Source of the DNA: a virus
Length of the DNA: 35,583 bases
Reading direction: 5' to 3' (one strand)
Virus record (IMG/VR): IMGVR_UViG_3300031612_000029
Location: 1-35,583 of that record
Of the stretch, positions 1 to 6,074 are shown piece after piece. The position numbers were made by a program, and so were the translations under genes. Within the stretch, counting starts at the first letter, position 1; each line of letters begins with the position of its first letter. The notes below the pieces were generated by a model that was not told the origin of the DNA, ran no database searches, and worked only from the letters and a program-made list of their open reading frames with translations.

Positions 1-133
1 TTTGGATAACCTCATGTGAGTTCGCCACAGCCAAGACATTGGAAATAGGTATTTGTTTATACACAAGTTTGATGGGCTCTGACCTTTCCCAACCTACGTC
101 GACATTATGTTGCTTATAATATACAATGTACAT
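1..133 (-). CDS. Unrecognised protein, N-terminal part (runs off left edge)
   Basis: On the minus strand an open frame begins at an ATG at 133 and stays open for 44 codons to the window edge, so this is the 5' end of a gene whose remainder lies outside. The peptide begins MYIVYYKQHNVDVGW and continues with a natural composition (hydrophobic, charged and Trp residues, no low complexity), which favours real coding. The same frame has a stop (TAG) 33 bases upstream of the ATG, so the start is bounded. A G-rich stretch (GGGGGA) lies about 16 bases upstream, rather far for a ribosome binding site. The gene would be last in the leftward block, after the GIY-YIG nuclease. I recognise no family. A shorter form starting at a downstream GTG cannot be excluded. 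Confidence 0.55.
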   Translation of the reverse strand, partial: MYIVYYKQHNVDVGWERSEPIKLVYKQIPISNVLAVANSHEVIQ

Positions 134-140
134 TATATGT
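119..140. repeat. Imperfect palindrome over the start of the left-edge gene
   Basis: A perfect 10-bp palindrome, AATGTACATT at 125-134, extends outward with mostly complementary bases (ATA/TAT arms) to about 119-140. It covers the start codon of the leftward gene ending at 133. It could be an operator or a translational control hairpin, or chance in A+T-rich DNA. Confidence 0.3.
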
Positions 141-346
141 AACAATATTCCCCCGCTTCGTTCCTAGTGCTAAAGGGTTTTTACAAACTATGTTGTGTTT
201 TTCGACTGCCAACAATACAATCTATATCAACCTGTGAGCCCAATTTGTTTGGTGGCTTCCTACCTCTGGGTAGTCGATCAATATGTTACGTGTGCTTCTA
301 TACGAGAGCTTTTTCCACAGCGGTATTATAAACTGGCCCGCCAACC
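134..346. other. 213-bp intergenic gap without visible gene
   Basis: This is the longest non-coding stretch in the window, between the GIY-YIG gene and the left-edge gene. On the minus strand it has only one CAT (131-133, the start of the left-edge gene), and the GTG candidate near 318 reaches a stop after six codons. I saw no tRNA cloverleaf, no hairpin followed by a T run, and no sigma70 promoter with correct spacing. It is notably more G+C-rich in places (about 155-165 and 331-345) than its neighbours. Confidence 0.5.
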
Positions 347-796
347 TTATGTGTTGGAATGTTTTGCCTGTATGTGTTGTTCTAGAAGTGCCTGTTTAAG
401 TTTGTCTGATCCGCCTACTCTAACATTAATAATACCATTATAGTAATCATCTGTTTCAAGTACACGCCTATCAAACTGTTCTCTTGCCTCTATATAAGAC
501 ATTTCGCCTCTGCCTTTACAAAAATAAAGTATTTCTCTTGTAAACTTATCTGCGCCTAGTGTTGCAACGTCTGCGTTTAGTCTATCACTGGAGCCATAGT
601 ATTCTCTCCAGTCACTTTCTTTAGTTCCGCGTCTTTTGTTTTTCTTGCCTTTAAGTGGTGGCTTAGTAGTTTTAAACTTTGCTAGTTTCTTGCCTATGTA
701 TTTCTGGCCTGTAGTGGTGTTGGTAATAAGATAAACAAAGCCTTCATACTCGTCTTGTATTGTGTCGATTGTTTTACCTTTGTAAGTCCACTGCAT
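347..796 (-). CDS. GIY-YIG family nuclease (freestanding, Seg-like)
   Basis: A 149-residue protein with the two halves of the GIY-YIG signature near its N-terminus: FVYLIT at residues 20-25 and KYIGKK at 32-37. These are followed by a Lys/Arg-rich loop (about 38-58), a W-R-E-YYGS segment (63-70), a Glu in the helix YIEARE (101-106) that suits the metal-binding position, and a late Asn segment (YYNGIINV). Known members of this family (T4 Seg proteins, I-TevI) are homing endonucleases that nick or cut DNA at related loci; some relatives act in repair. No intron is visible in the neighbouring genes, so this is a freestanding copy. It lies 18 bases after the 73-residue gene and is probably co-transcribed with the gp47-gp46 operon. 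There is no recognisable C-terminal DNA-binding domain, so the target cannot be inferred. Confidence 0.8.
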   Translation of the reverse strand: MQWTYKGKTIDTIQDEYEGFVYLITNTTTGQKYIGKKLAKFKTTKPPLKGKKNKRRGTKESDWREYYGSSDRLNADVATLGADKFTREILYFCKGRGEMSYIEAREQFDRRVLETDDYYNGIINVRVGGSDKLKQALLEQHIQAKHSNT

Positions 797-814
797 GAGT
801 ATACTTACCGGTGC

Positions 815-1036
815 CTAAGTGTTTTTATCGCCTTTGTGAGTTATTCGTGTTGTTGTGTGATGGTTATGTATTTCATCTGCTCTCATTTTTGCAAATGACC
901 TAATATCTCTTAATGCTTTTCTAACAGACCGATGGGTACGTACAGAATTACGAGATAAAAACTTTTCATTTTCAGAAAAGTATTCTAAATACGCCTTTAC
1001 TAATTGGTCATGTACATCATCTTTATGGTCTGTCAT
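815..1036 (-). CDS. Small basic protein downstream of gp46 (unknown, possibly DNA-binding)
   Basis: A 73-residue, charged, mostly helical protein whose ATG overlaps the gp46 stop (ATGA at 1033-1036), which implies translational coupling. Residues 16-50 contain YLEYFSENEKFL, then a run of Ser/Arg/His/Lys residues and KALRDIRSFAKMRADEI. This pattern recalls the small histone-H1-like (Hc1-like) proteins found in T4-like marine phages: a helix, a basic linker rich in Arg/Ser, and a second helix. That likeness is from memory and weak. The tail is rich in His, Thr and Lys. The position next to the recombination nuclease suggests a DNA-related role, but no function is shown by the sequence. Confidence 0.7.
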   Translation of the reverse strand: MTDHKDDVHDQLVKAYLEYFSENEKFLSRNSVRTHRSVRKALRDIRSFAKMRADEIHNHHTTTRITHKGDKNT

Positions 1037-2805
1037 ACTATTACGTCTAAGTCGTTTGCATAGCTAGTGTAACCATTTTCTTTTACAACTCTAAGAACAT
1101 GATTAACTCTACCTATGAGTTCATCTTTATGGGATATTAAATATATATTCTTTTCTCTATCTCTACCCATCTTCTTTAGGATACTTAACGAGTTTTCAAC
1201 ACCAGCAGTGTCCATACCGCTATCAATAAGCTCGTCAATGAACAATAAGTTAATGTTTTGATATAAACTTTCCCAAACATCACGGAATGCAAAGCTTAAT
1301 CCTAAGATAAGTCTGTTACGCTCGCCTCTACTCAAGTTATCAAAGTCTAAGTCTTGACCTAGCTGTGTAATTTCTACATTAAGATCATTCTGGAACACTA
1401 CTTGATGAGGTAAACCGATCTTATCCAAGTAGTATGTTAGTCTATTATTCAAGTATGCTAAGTTTTGATCAATAATCTTCTTACGAATAAAACTATCTTT
1501 GTTTGTAAGTAGCTTCATTAGAAACTCTTGATGGTCCTTATAACTAACTAGTTCGTTAACAGCGTTCCAAGTAACGTCTTGCATAGCAGTTTCGTTTAGA
1601 TCGTTAATTTGTATAGCATACGGGTCATCTTCGTCCTTGGTCCTAGCCAAACTACTCTTTAAATTCTCTACATTGCTTCTGTGCTCATATGCTTCTTTAG
1701 CACTTTCATAGTATGTACTAGGCTTACCATTAATATCACCAATCTCGTCGAGTGCAGCAATAACATCAGTACACTTAGTACTAATCTCTGCTTGATATGC
1801 AACAGCATCTTGTAATTCTTTAGTTTTTGTGGCTAATATCTCTTGTTTTTTAGCTTCATGCAGTGGTTGATCGCATGCATAGCATAATGCATTGTCTAAA
1901 CCTGCGATATCTTTAGTAGCAGTATCTACAGACTTGTCAGCACGTAATAGTGCTGGCTCTAATGTGCTTAATTCTTTTTTAAGAGCCATTATTGCATTAT
2001 TATGATCAGTCCAGTTAGCTAGTTTTTCATGTGCATCTAACTCAGTATCGATATCTAAATGCTCTAGCTCGTTTATACCATTACTAAGGTTTTCGCAATC
2101 TTTTCTATGCTTTGCAGTCCAAGCACGTTGTCTTTGTGCAAGTTGTTCAATGCTTGCTTTAATTTTATCATTAGAAGTTTCAATTGCTTCTATCTTTAAT
2201 GTCTCTTGTACAACAGCATCCTTAGTTTCTTTGATCCTATCCTTTAAAGAGTTAGACTTTTCAGTGAGTATAGTAATACCAAGTAGTTGTTCGATGATTG
2301 CACGTTGATCGTTTGCTCTCATACTCAAGAAAGGTTCGGTATATGTGTTTAGTGCTACAATATGTTTGAACATATCGTGACTCATACCAAGTAATTCGTT
2401 AATTGTTTCCTGTGTCTTACGTGAATCGCCTTGCGACTCGTCAATTAACTCTTGTTCTCTATCATTAATATAGAATTTAAGGAAATTAGGGCCTCTTCCG
2501 CGCTCAACACGGTAGGCTGTAGCGTCCTTTTCAAATTGTAGGGTAACTACCATGCCTTTGCCGTTAGTTTTGTTAATAAGGTTGTTACGTTTGATGTTAG
2601 TCAACGCTACCCCATACAATGCATAACTTAGTGCATTAATAATAGTTGTCTTGCCTGTACCATTCCGACTTCCACTATCATCACCACCTTGGTCTAGATT
2701 CTCACCTAGTACAAGAGTCAATTGTTGCTGATCAAAATCTACAGCCTGGGTCTGATTGCCCACGCTCATGAAGTTTTTTACTGTTAGGTCTTTAATTTTT
2801 ATCAT
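1033..2805 (-). CDS. 46: gp46 recombination endonuclease subunit (SbcC/Rad50-like ATPase)
   Basis: A 590-residue SMC/Rad50-type ATPase. The Walker A loop lies at residues 45-54 (GSRNGTGKTT). Long coiled-coil arms flank a zinc hook CYAC at 308-311, the ABC signature LSRGER is at 491-496, Walker B NLLFIDELID is at 519-528, and a switch His follows in the segment YLISHKDEL. In T4, gp46 with gp47 resects DNA ends for recombination-dependent replication and helps degrade host DNA. All motifs are intact. The length is close to T4 gp46 (about 560). Its ATG overlaps the gp47 stop (ATGA at 2802-2805), so the two subunits should be made in step, and its own stop overlaps the next start. Confidence 0.96.
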   Translation of the reverse strand: MIKIKDLTVKNFMSVGNQTQAVDFDQQQLTLVLGENLDQGGDDSGSRNGTGKTTIINALSYALYGVALTNIKRNNLINKTNGKGMVVTLQFEKDATAYRVERGRGPNFLKFYINDREQELIDESQGDSRKTQETINELLGMSHDMFKHIVALNTYTEPFLSMRANDQRAIIEQLLGITILTEKSNSLKDRIKETKDAVVQETLKIEAIETSNDKIKASIEQLAQRQRAWTAKHRKDCENLSNGINELEHLDIDTELDAHEKLANWTDHNNAIMALKKELSTLEPALLRADKSVDTATKDIAGLDNALCYACDQPLHEAKKQEILATKTKELQDAVAYQAEISTKCTDVIAALDEIGDINGKPSTYYESAKEAYEHRSNVENLKSSLARTKDEDDPYAIQINDLNETAMQDVTWNAVNELVSYKDHQEFLMKLLTNKDSFIRKKIIDQNLAYLNNRLTYYLDKIGLPHQVVFQNDLNVEITQLGQDLDFDNLSRGERNRLILGLSFAFRDVWESLYQNINLLFIDELIDSGMDTAGVENSLSILKKMGRDREKNIYLISHKDELIGRVNHVLRVVKENGYTSYANDLDVIV

Positions 2806-3815
2806 TCGAGTCCGTTATAAATGTCCATAAGGGTTACTTTATTAAAATCAACAGTGTCTAATTCTGCAATTTCACCTGCTACGATTTGATCTACACTAAC
2901 AAATGCTGAAATATCTAAGTCTGTGGTTATTTCATCAATTTGCTTCTGAGGAATTAGTGTAAGTTCTCTGCATTGATAGTCTTTAACAAATGTTTCTTTG
3001 ATAAAGCTAGCTTCTTCGTAAGATATCGGCACATCAATAGTAACACGCAAATACATCCTAGGTTTAATTAAATTTTCAGTATCTTCTAGTAATGCTCGCA
3101 ACCCAATTGTACGATATTTTGGACAATCAGGCCAATTAATATATTCTGGCTCTTTATTGTTCTCACGATCTAATATCATCATGCCTCTGTCGTCATCCCA
3201 CGTGTCTGCATAGTTATGAGGCATAGCATTTCCAATATAACTAATTTTTCCTTGATGCTGACGCTTGTGAAAGTGTCCACTAAACACATATTCTTGATGT
3301 TTAAAGTGTTCTGCTCTAAGATCTCCGTGATCAGGCATCTTAACAAGTGCATTCATATAAAAACTAGGCAATTCAAAATGCCCAAACAAGTATTTTGACT
3401 TAATATTACTAATTTGCTTCCATTCATCACCTACTAACCAAGGAACGATAGTTACATCCTCAATTGTAGTGATTTCATCTATAAAAGTAATACCCGGAAT
3501 GTGTTTTGCAAACGCAGTACTATTAACATCACGCTTATCTTTGTAGTATAAGTCGTGATTACCATCAAAGAAGAAAAACTGATCAAATGCTTGACCTAGT
3601 TTTTCCATAGAGCGTATAGTAGCGTCCATTGTAGTTAGATTTAATGAATTTCTATTATGATGCCAGTCACCACAAAAGATTCCAGTCTCGCAACCGTTAT
3701 CTTTTGCAGTTTGTATGTACCAATCAATAAAATCCTCACAATCATCGTTATGAACGCGACTATTCCCCTTTAAACCAAAGTGAATGTCTGTAAAGACTGC
3801 TGCTTTTTTAAACAA
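2802..3815 (-). CDS. 47: gp47 recombination endonuclease subunit (SbcD/Mre11-like), TTG start
   Basis: A 337-residue calcineurin-type metallophosphoesterase. Metal-ligand motifs appear in order: D-x-H at residues 10-12 (TDIHFG), GDWHHN at 49-54, GNHD at 85-88, GHF at 145-147 and GHFHKR at 180-185. This is the Mre11-type nuclease partner of gp46 and is expected to cut DNA ends with two metal ions. No ATG fits: the frame reads up from the first motif to a TAG about ten codons above residue 1 with no Met. The best start is TTG at 3815, preceded by GGAG with a 10-base gap, which leaves the usual short lead-in before the first Asp motif. A consensus sigma70 promoter lies just upstream. Confidence 0.95.
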   Translation of the reverse strand: MFKKAAVFTDIHFGLKGNSRVHNDDCEDFIDWYIQTAKDNGCETGIFCGDWHHNRNSLNLTTMDATIRSMEKLGQAFDQFFFFDGNHDLYYKDKRDVNSTAFAKHIPGITFIDEITTIEDVTIVPWLVGDEWKQISNIKSKYLFGHFELPSFYMNALVKMPDHGDLRAEHFKHQEYVFSGHFHKRQHQGKISYIGNAMPHNYADTWDDDRGMMILDRENNKEPEYINWPDCPKYRTIGLRALLEDTENLIKPRMYLRVTIDVPISYEEASFIKETFVKDYQCRELTLIPQKQIDEITTDLDISAFVSVDQIVAGEIAELDTVDFNKVTLMDIYNGLE

Positions 3816-3852
3816 ATCCAGTATACTCCAATAATAGTAATCCTATAGTAAC

Positions 3853-3881
3853 ATTATATAGTATTTTTGTACGGCTGTCAA
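3853..3881 (-). promoter_or_regulatory. Consensus sigma70 promoter for gp47-gp46 operon
   Basis: On the minus strand TTGACA (3881-3876) and TATAAT (3858-3853) are both exact consensus, with a 17-bp spacer. Transcription would begin near 3846, about 30 bases before the TTG start of gp47, leaving room for the GGAG site at 3826-3829. The promoter sits between the gp55 stop and gp47, so the nuclease genes need not depend on read-through from gp55. Confidence 0.9.
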
Positions 3882-3884
3882 CCT

Positions 3885-4736
3885 CTATTTTGAAGTCTTA
3901 TCTGTAAACACACTTTGACCAGCATCTTCATTACGTTTCACACTAGCTTCCCATTCGCCTTGGTGCTGTCTAGTATAACTTGGATTAAGATCATTCATTT
4001 CTAAAATATCATCTCGAATATTTTGATTACGCTTTTCGATATTAATAACACGTACAAAGCTATTAGTAACAGCCGCAGTATAGTATGCGAACGGATTTTG
4101 ACTTTTTGATTCATCAAATTGTAGTCCGATTTGTGTTAGCTGTAAAATTGCTTGTCCACGCATTTCATCGTTGTATGTGTAACCACGTACATTACCTCTA
4201 GTTGCATATCTTTCACACAACTTAATCCACATCATAGCTAGTTCGTTAGTAGCCTTTCCGTGCGATTTTGAATAATGTCCATTATCCATACCACCTACCC
4301 AGTGACTTTTACCTACAACCTGTAACTCGCCTTCGTCATCAAACTTATAATGGACAAAAGGAGGAAAATTTAGTTTTTCCTTAGTGTCAGCAATGGTTTT
4401 TGGATTTTTCTTACGACCGGGCTCTTCAGGTATGTGGTCAAAGTCCATAATTCTAAAGATAATCTCTTCTTTAGTGATACTTTTATAAGGGGTTTCACAT
4501 TCTGCTTGTTTAACTTTTTCACCAGCCATCTTTCTGCGCTCGTACTCTTCCGAACTAAGTCTTTTAGCTTTATTACGCTTTGCTTCGGCAATGGTTCTAA
4601 TATTAATTTTATCTACATCTAATAAAATTATATCATAGTCACCGTGTTCAGGCGCTGTGTAGCTGTTAAACGTATTTTTAGACTTGTGTATTTGCTTTAA
4701 TATATCTTTATTATTTAAATAGTTCTTTTTTCTCAT
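3885..4736 (-). CDS. 55: gp55 sigma factor for late transcription, enlarged
   Basis: A 283-residue protein. The short N-terminal segment YLNNKDILKQI (residues 6-16) matches the start of T4 gp55. The C-terminal region from about residue 150 (ATNELAMMWIKLCERYATRG, then YNDEMRGQAILQ, NPFAYYTAAVTNSFVRVI and NIEKRNQNIRDDILE) is the sigma region-2-like core that binds RNA polymerase and the late -10 box. In T4, gp55 replaces sigma70 on polymerase and, with gp33 and the gp45 clamp, reads TATAAATA late promoters. About 120 residues between these parts are absent from the 185-residue T4 protein: a basic stretch, then FPPFVHYKF and SHWVGGMDNGHYS. Similar segments are familiar from marine T4-like gp55 proteins. 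A GGAG five bases before the ATG supports the start. It is a single-gene unit with its own promoter. Confidence 0.92.
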   Translation of the reverse strand: MRKKNYLNNKDILKQIHKSKNTFNSYTAPEHGDYDIILLDVDKINIRTIAEAKRNKAKRLSSEEYERRKMAGEKVKQAECETPYKSITKEEIIFRIMDFDHIPEEPGRKKNPKTIADTKEKLNFPPFVHYKFDDEGELQVVGKSHWVGGMDNGHYSKSHGKATNELAMMWIKLCERYATRGNVRGYTYNDEMRGQAILQLTQIGLQFDESKSQNPFAYYTAAVTNSFVRVINIEKRNQNIRDDILEMNDLNPSYTRQHQGEWEASVKRNEDAGQSVFTDKTSK

Positions 4737-4752
4737 GTTTGCTCCAGGCTAT

Positions 4753-4766
4753 TAGTATATATACTA
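4753..4766. repeat. 14-bp perfect palindrome at the gp55 transcription start
   Basis: TAGTATATATACTA reads the same on both strands. It abuts the -10 box of the gp55 promoter and covers the expected transcription start. It could be a repressor operator, but the A+T composition makes chance palindromes common. Confidence 0.35.
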
Positions 4767-4794
4767 TTATAAACTACTATGTTAACTTTGTCAA
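4766..4794 (-). promoter_or_regulatory. Consensus sigma70 promoter for gp55
   Basis: On the minus strand TTGACA (4794-4789) and TATAAT (4771-4766) are both exact consensus, separated by 17 bp. The predicted start is about 20 bases before the GGAG-ATG of gp55. Together with the gp47 promoter this is the second perfect promoter in 1 kb, which suggests that host-type holoenzyme transcribes this block early. Confidence 0.9.
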
Positions 4795-4801
4795 CTAAAT
4801 A
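4794..4801 (+). promoter_or_regulatory. T4-late-like promoter box before the structural block
   Basis: ACTAAATA matches the T4 late -10 element TATAAATA at six of eight positions. It is 20 bases before the ATG at 4822, with GGAG at 4807-4810. The transcript leader would be very short, which weakens the call. It overlaps the -35 end of the divergent gp55 promoter, so the two could compete. Confidence 0.4.
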
Positions 4802-4821
4802 CTAGTGGAGATTTAAAAATA

Positions 4822-5778
4822 ATGGCATTATCAGGATTTAACCAACTTACAAGCAGAGTTGCATCAGCAGCAAATGACGTTGCAACTACAGTATCGACTA
4901 TTAATTCGTTTACGGGCGGACTTGGAAACACAAACTTGAATTCAATTGGCAGAACAGCAAATGCAATTGGAGCAGGAGCAAATGTTATATCTGCTGCACA
5001 GGGTTTTTTATCTGGATCCGGAAGTGCAAGGCAATTAGGCAGTGCAATACGAATGATGGGAAATGCTACTCAGGGAATAGGGTATAATGCTGCACCTGGT
5101 GACAGGTCTGTAAAAAAAGCAATACTATCTAGAAATATTACAAACACAACTGAAGGAGATTGGAGAGTATCTATAAGTGTTCCAAGCAACCTTTTGGGAG
5201 GAAACATTTTGCGCCCGTTATTTACTTTACAAAATACAGGCGGCCCACCTGGACAAATGTCATCAGTTGGCAGAATGATATTTCCTTTTAACCCTACTAT
5301 ACTGTTAGGACACAGTGCCAATTATACTCAAATAGCACCAACACATACAAATTATCCATTTAATGCTTACCAAAATAGCCAAGTAGATAACATAACAATT
5401 ACTGGCGAATTTTATGTTGAAAATGAAGATGATGCAAAATACTGGGTAGCAGTATTGCACTTCTTAAGGACAATAACTAAGATGTATTATGGCGATAGTA
5501 ATCCACAAGGCAATCCACCACCAGTTTGTCGACTAAATGGTTACGGAAAACATGTATTAAATGGCATACCAATAGTAGTGCAAAACTTTACTACTGACTT
5601 ACCAGCTGACGTTGATTATATAGAATGTCAAGTAGACGGCGAACGTAATTTTGTTCCAACACAGTCTCAATTTACAGTAACAGTGATGCCAACATACTCA
5701 AGAAGGTCAGCTGCTAAATTTAATCTTAACCAATTTGCTAAAGGAGATTTTACTGGCGGCGTTGAGGGATTTGTATAA
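4822..5778 (+). CDS. 48: Baseplate tail tube cap/initiator protein (gp48/gp54 family)
   Basis: A 318-residue protein. The N-terminal ~100 residues are Ala/Gly/Ser/Asn-rich. From about residue 112 a beta-rich, tube-like domain starts (DWRVSISVPSNLLGG) with GRMIFPFNPTILLGHSANY, the segment ITGEFYVENEDDAKYWVAVL and a C-terminal QSQFTVTVMPTYSRR. This is the pattern of the T4-like tube caps, which sit on the hub and start tail-tube assembly. T4 gp48 (364 residues) and gp54 (320) share the fold. Length alone fits gp54, while my memory of marine T4-like annotation favours gp48, so the symbol is tentative. It is the first rightward gene, and a gp53 wedge gene follows with a TAATG overlap. Confidence 0.75.
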   Translation: MALSGFNQLTSRVASAANDVATTVSTINSFTGGLGNTNLNSIGRTANAIGAGANVISAAQGFLSGSGSARQLGSAIRMMGNATQGIGYNAAPGDRSVKKAILSRNITNTTEGDWRVSISVPSNLLGGNILRPLFTLQNTGGPPGQMSSVGRMIFPFNPTILLGHSANYTQIAPTHTNYPFNAYQNSQVDNITITGEFYVENEDDAKYWVAVLHFLRTITKMYYGDSNPQGNPPPVCRLNGYGKHVLNGIPIVVQNFTTDLPADVDYIECQVDGERNFVPTQSQFTVTVMPTYSRRSAAKFNLNQFAKGDFTGGVEGFV

Positions 5779-6074
5779 TGTCAAAAACTTATAGCCTTTA
5801 TGCAAACACACCAATAACATCAACAGGATATTTAGATATACTTGTTCCTAGACCAGTACCAGTTGCATCTGATGATGTACTATATGAAATACTTCCTGCA
5901 TATACATATCGTCCTGATTTGCTGGCACATGATTTATATGGCCAAAAAGAGTTATGGTGGATATTTGCACAACGTAATTTAGATATATTAAAAGATCCAA
6001 TTTTTGATTTTGTAGCAGGTACACAAATTTATCTGCCACAAGGAAATAATTTAAGAAATACACTAGGAATTTAA
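5778..6074 (+). CDS. 53: Baseplate wedge subunit gp53-like, short form
   Basis: A 98-residue protein. The central segment YTYRPDLLAHDLYGQKELWW, followed by IFAQRNLD, matches the core of T4 gp53, where the equivalent region reads roughly RPEELANAIYGNPQLYWVLL. The end, DPIFDFVAGTQIYLP, resembles the LysM/tail-protein-X type ending of small baseplate proteins. In T4, gp53 (196 residues) clamps neighbouring wedges around the hub. This version keeps the core but lacks the T4 C-terminal half. It overlaps the tube cap stop (TAATG) and abuts the next gene, as expected for stoichiometric baseplate parts. Confidence 0.8.
   Translation: MSKTYSLYANTPITSTGYLDILVPRPVPVASDDVLYEILPAYTYRPDLLAHDLYGQKELWWIFAQRNLDILKDPIFDFVAGTQIYLPQGNNLRNTLGI

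Noticed and set aside
1-39. Minus-strand frame from the ATG at 39
   Set aside because: It is open to the edge for only 13 codons and lies in a different frame from the longer, better-composed frame starting at 133.
134-346. Possible tRNA or terminator in the gap
   Set aside because: No seven-pair acceptor stem, T-loop GTTCGAAT-type sequence or hairpin with a T run could be found on either strand.
195-443. 82-residue plus-strand frame at the left
   Set aside because: It overlaps the 3' end of the GIY-YIG gene on the other strand, has no ribosome site, is Cys-rich with unnatural composition and resembles nothing.
4370-4591. 73-residue minus-strand frame inside gp55
   Set aside because: It is an alternative-frame shadow of gp55, whose main frame carries recognisable sigma-core motifs throughout.
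4768-4775. TATAAACT on the plus strand as a late promoter for the tube cap gene
   Set aside because: It is mostly the reverse strand of the gp55 -10 region; ACTAAATA at 4794 has the TAAATA core seen elsewhere.
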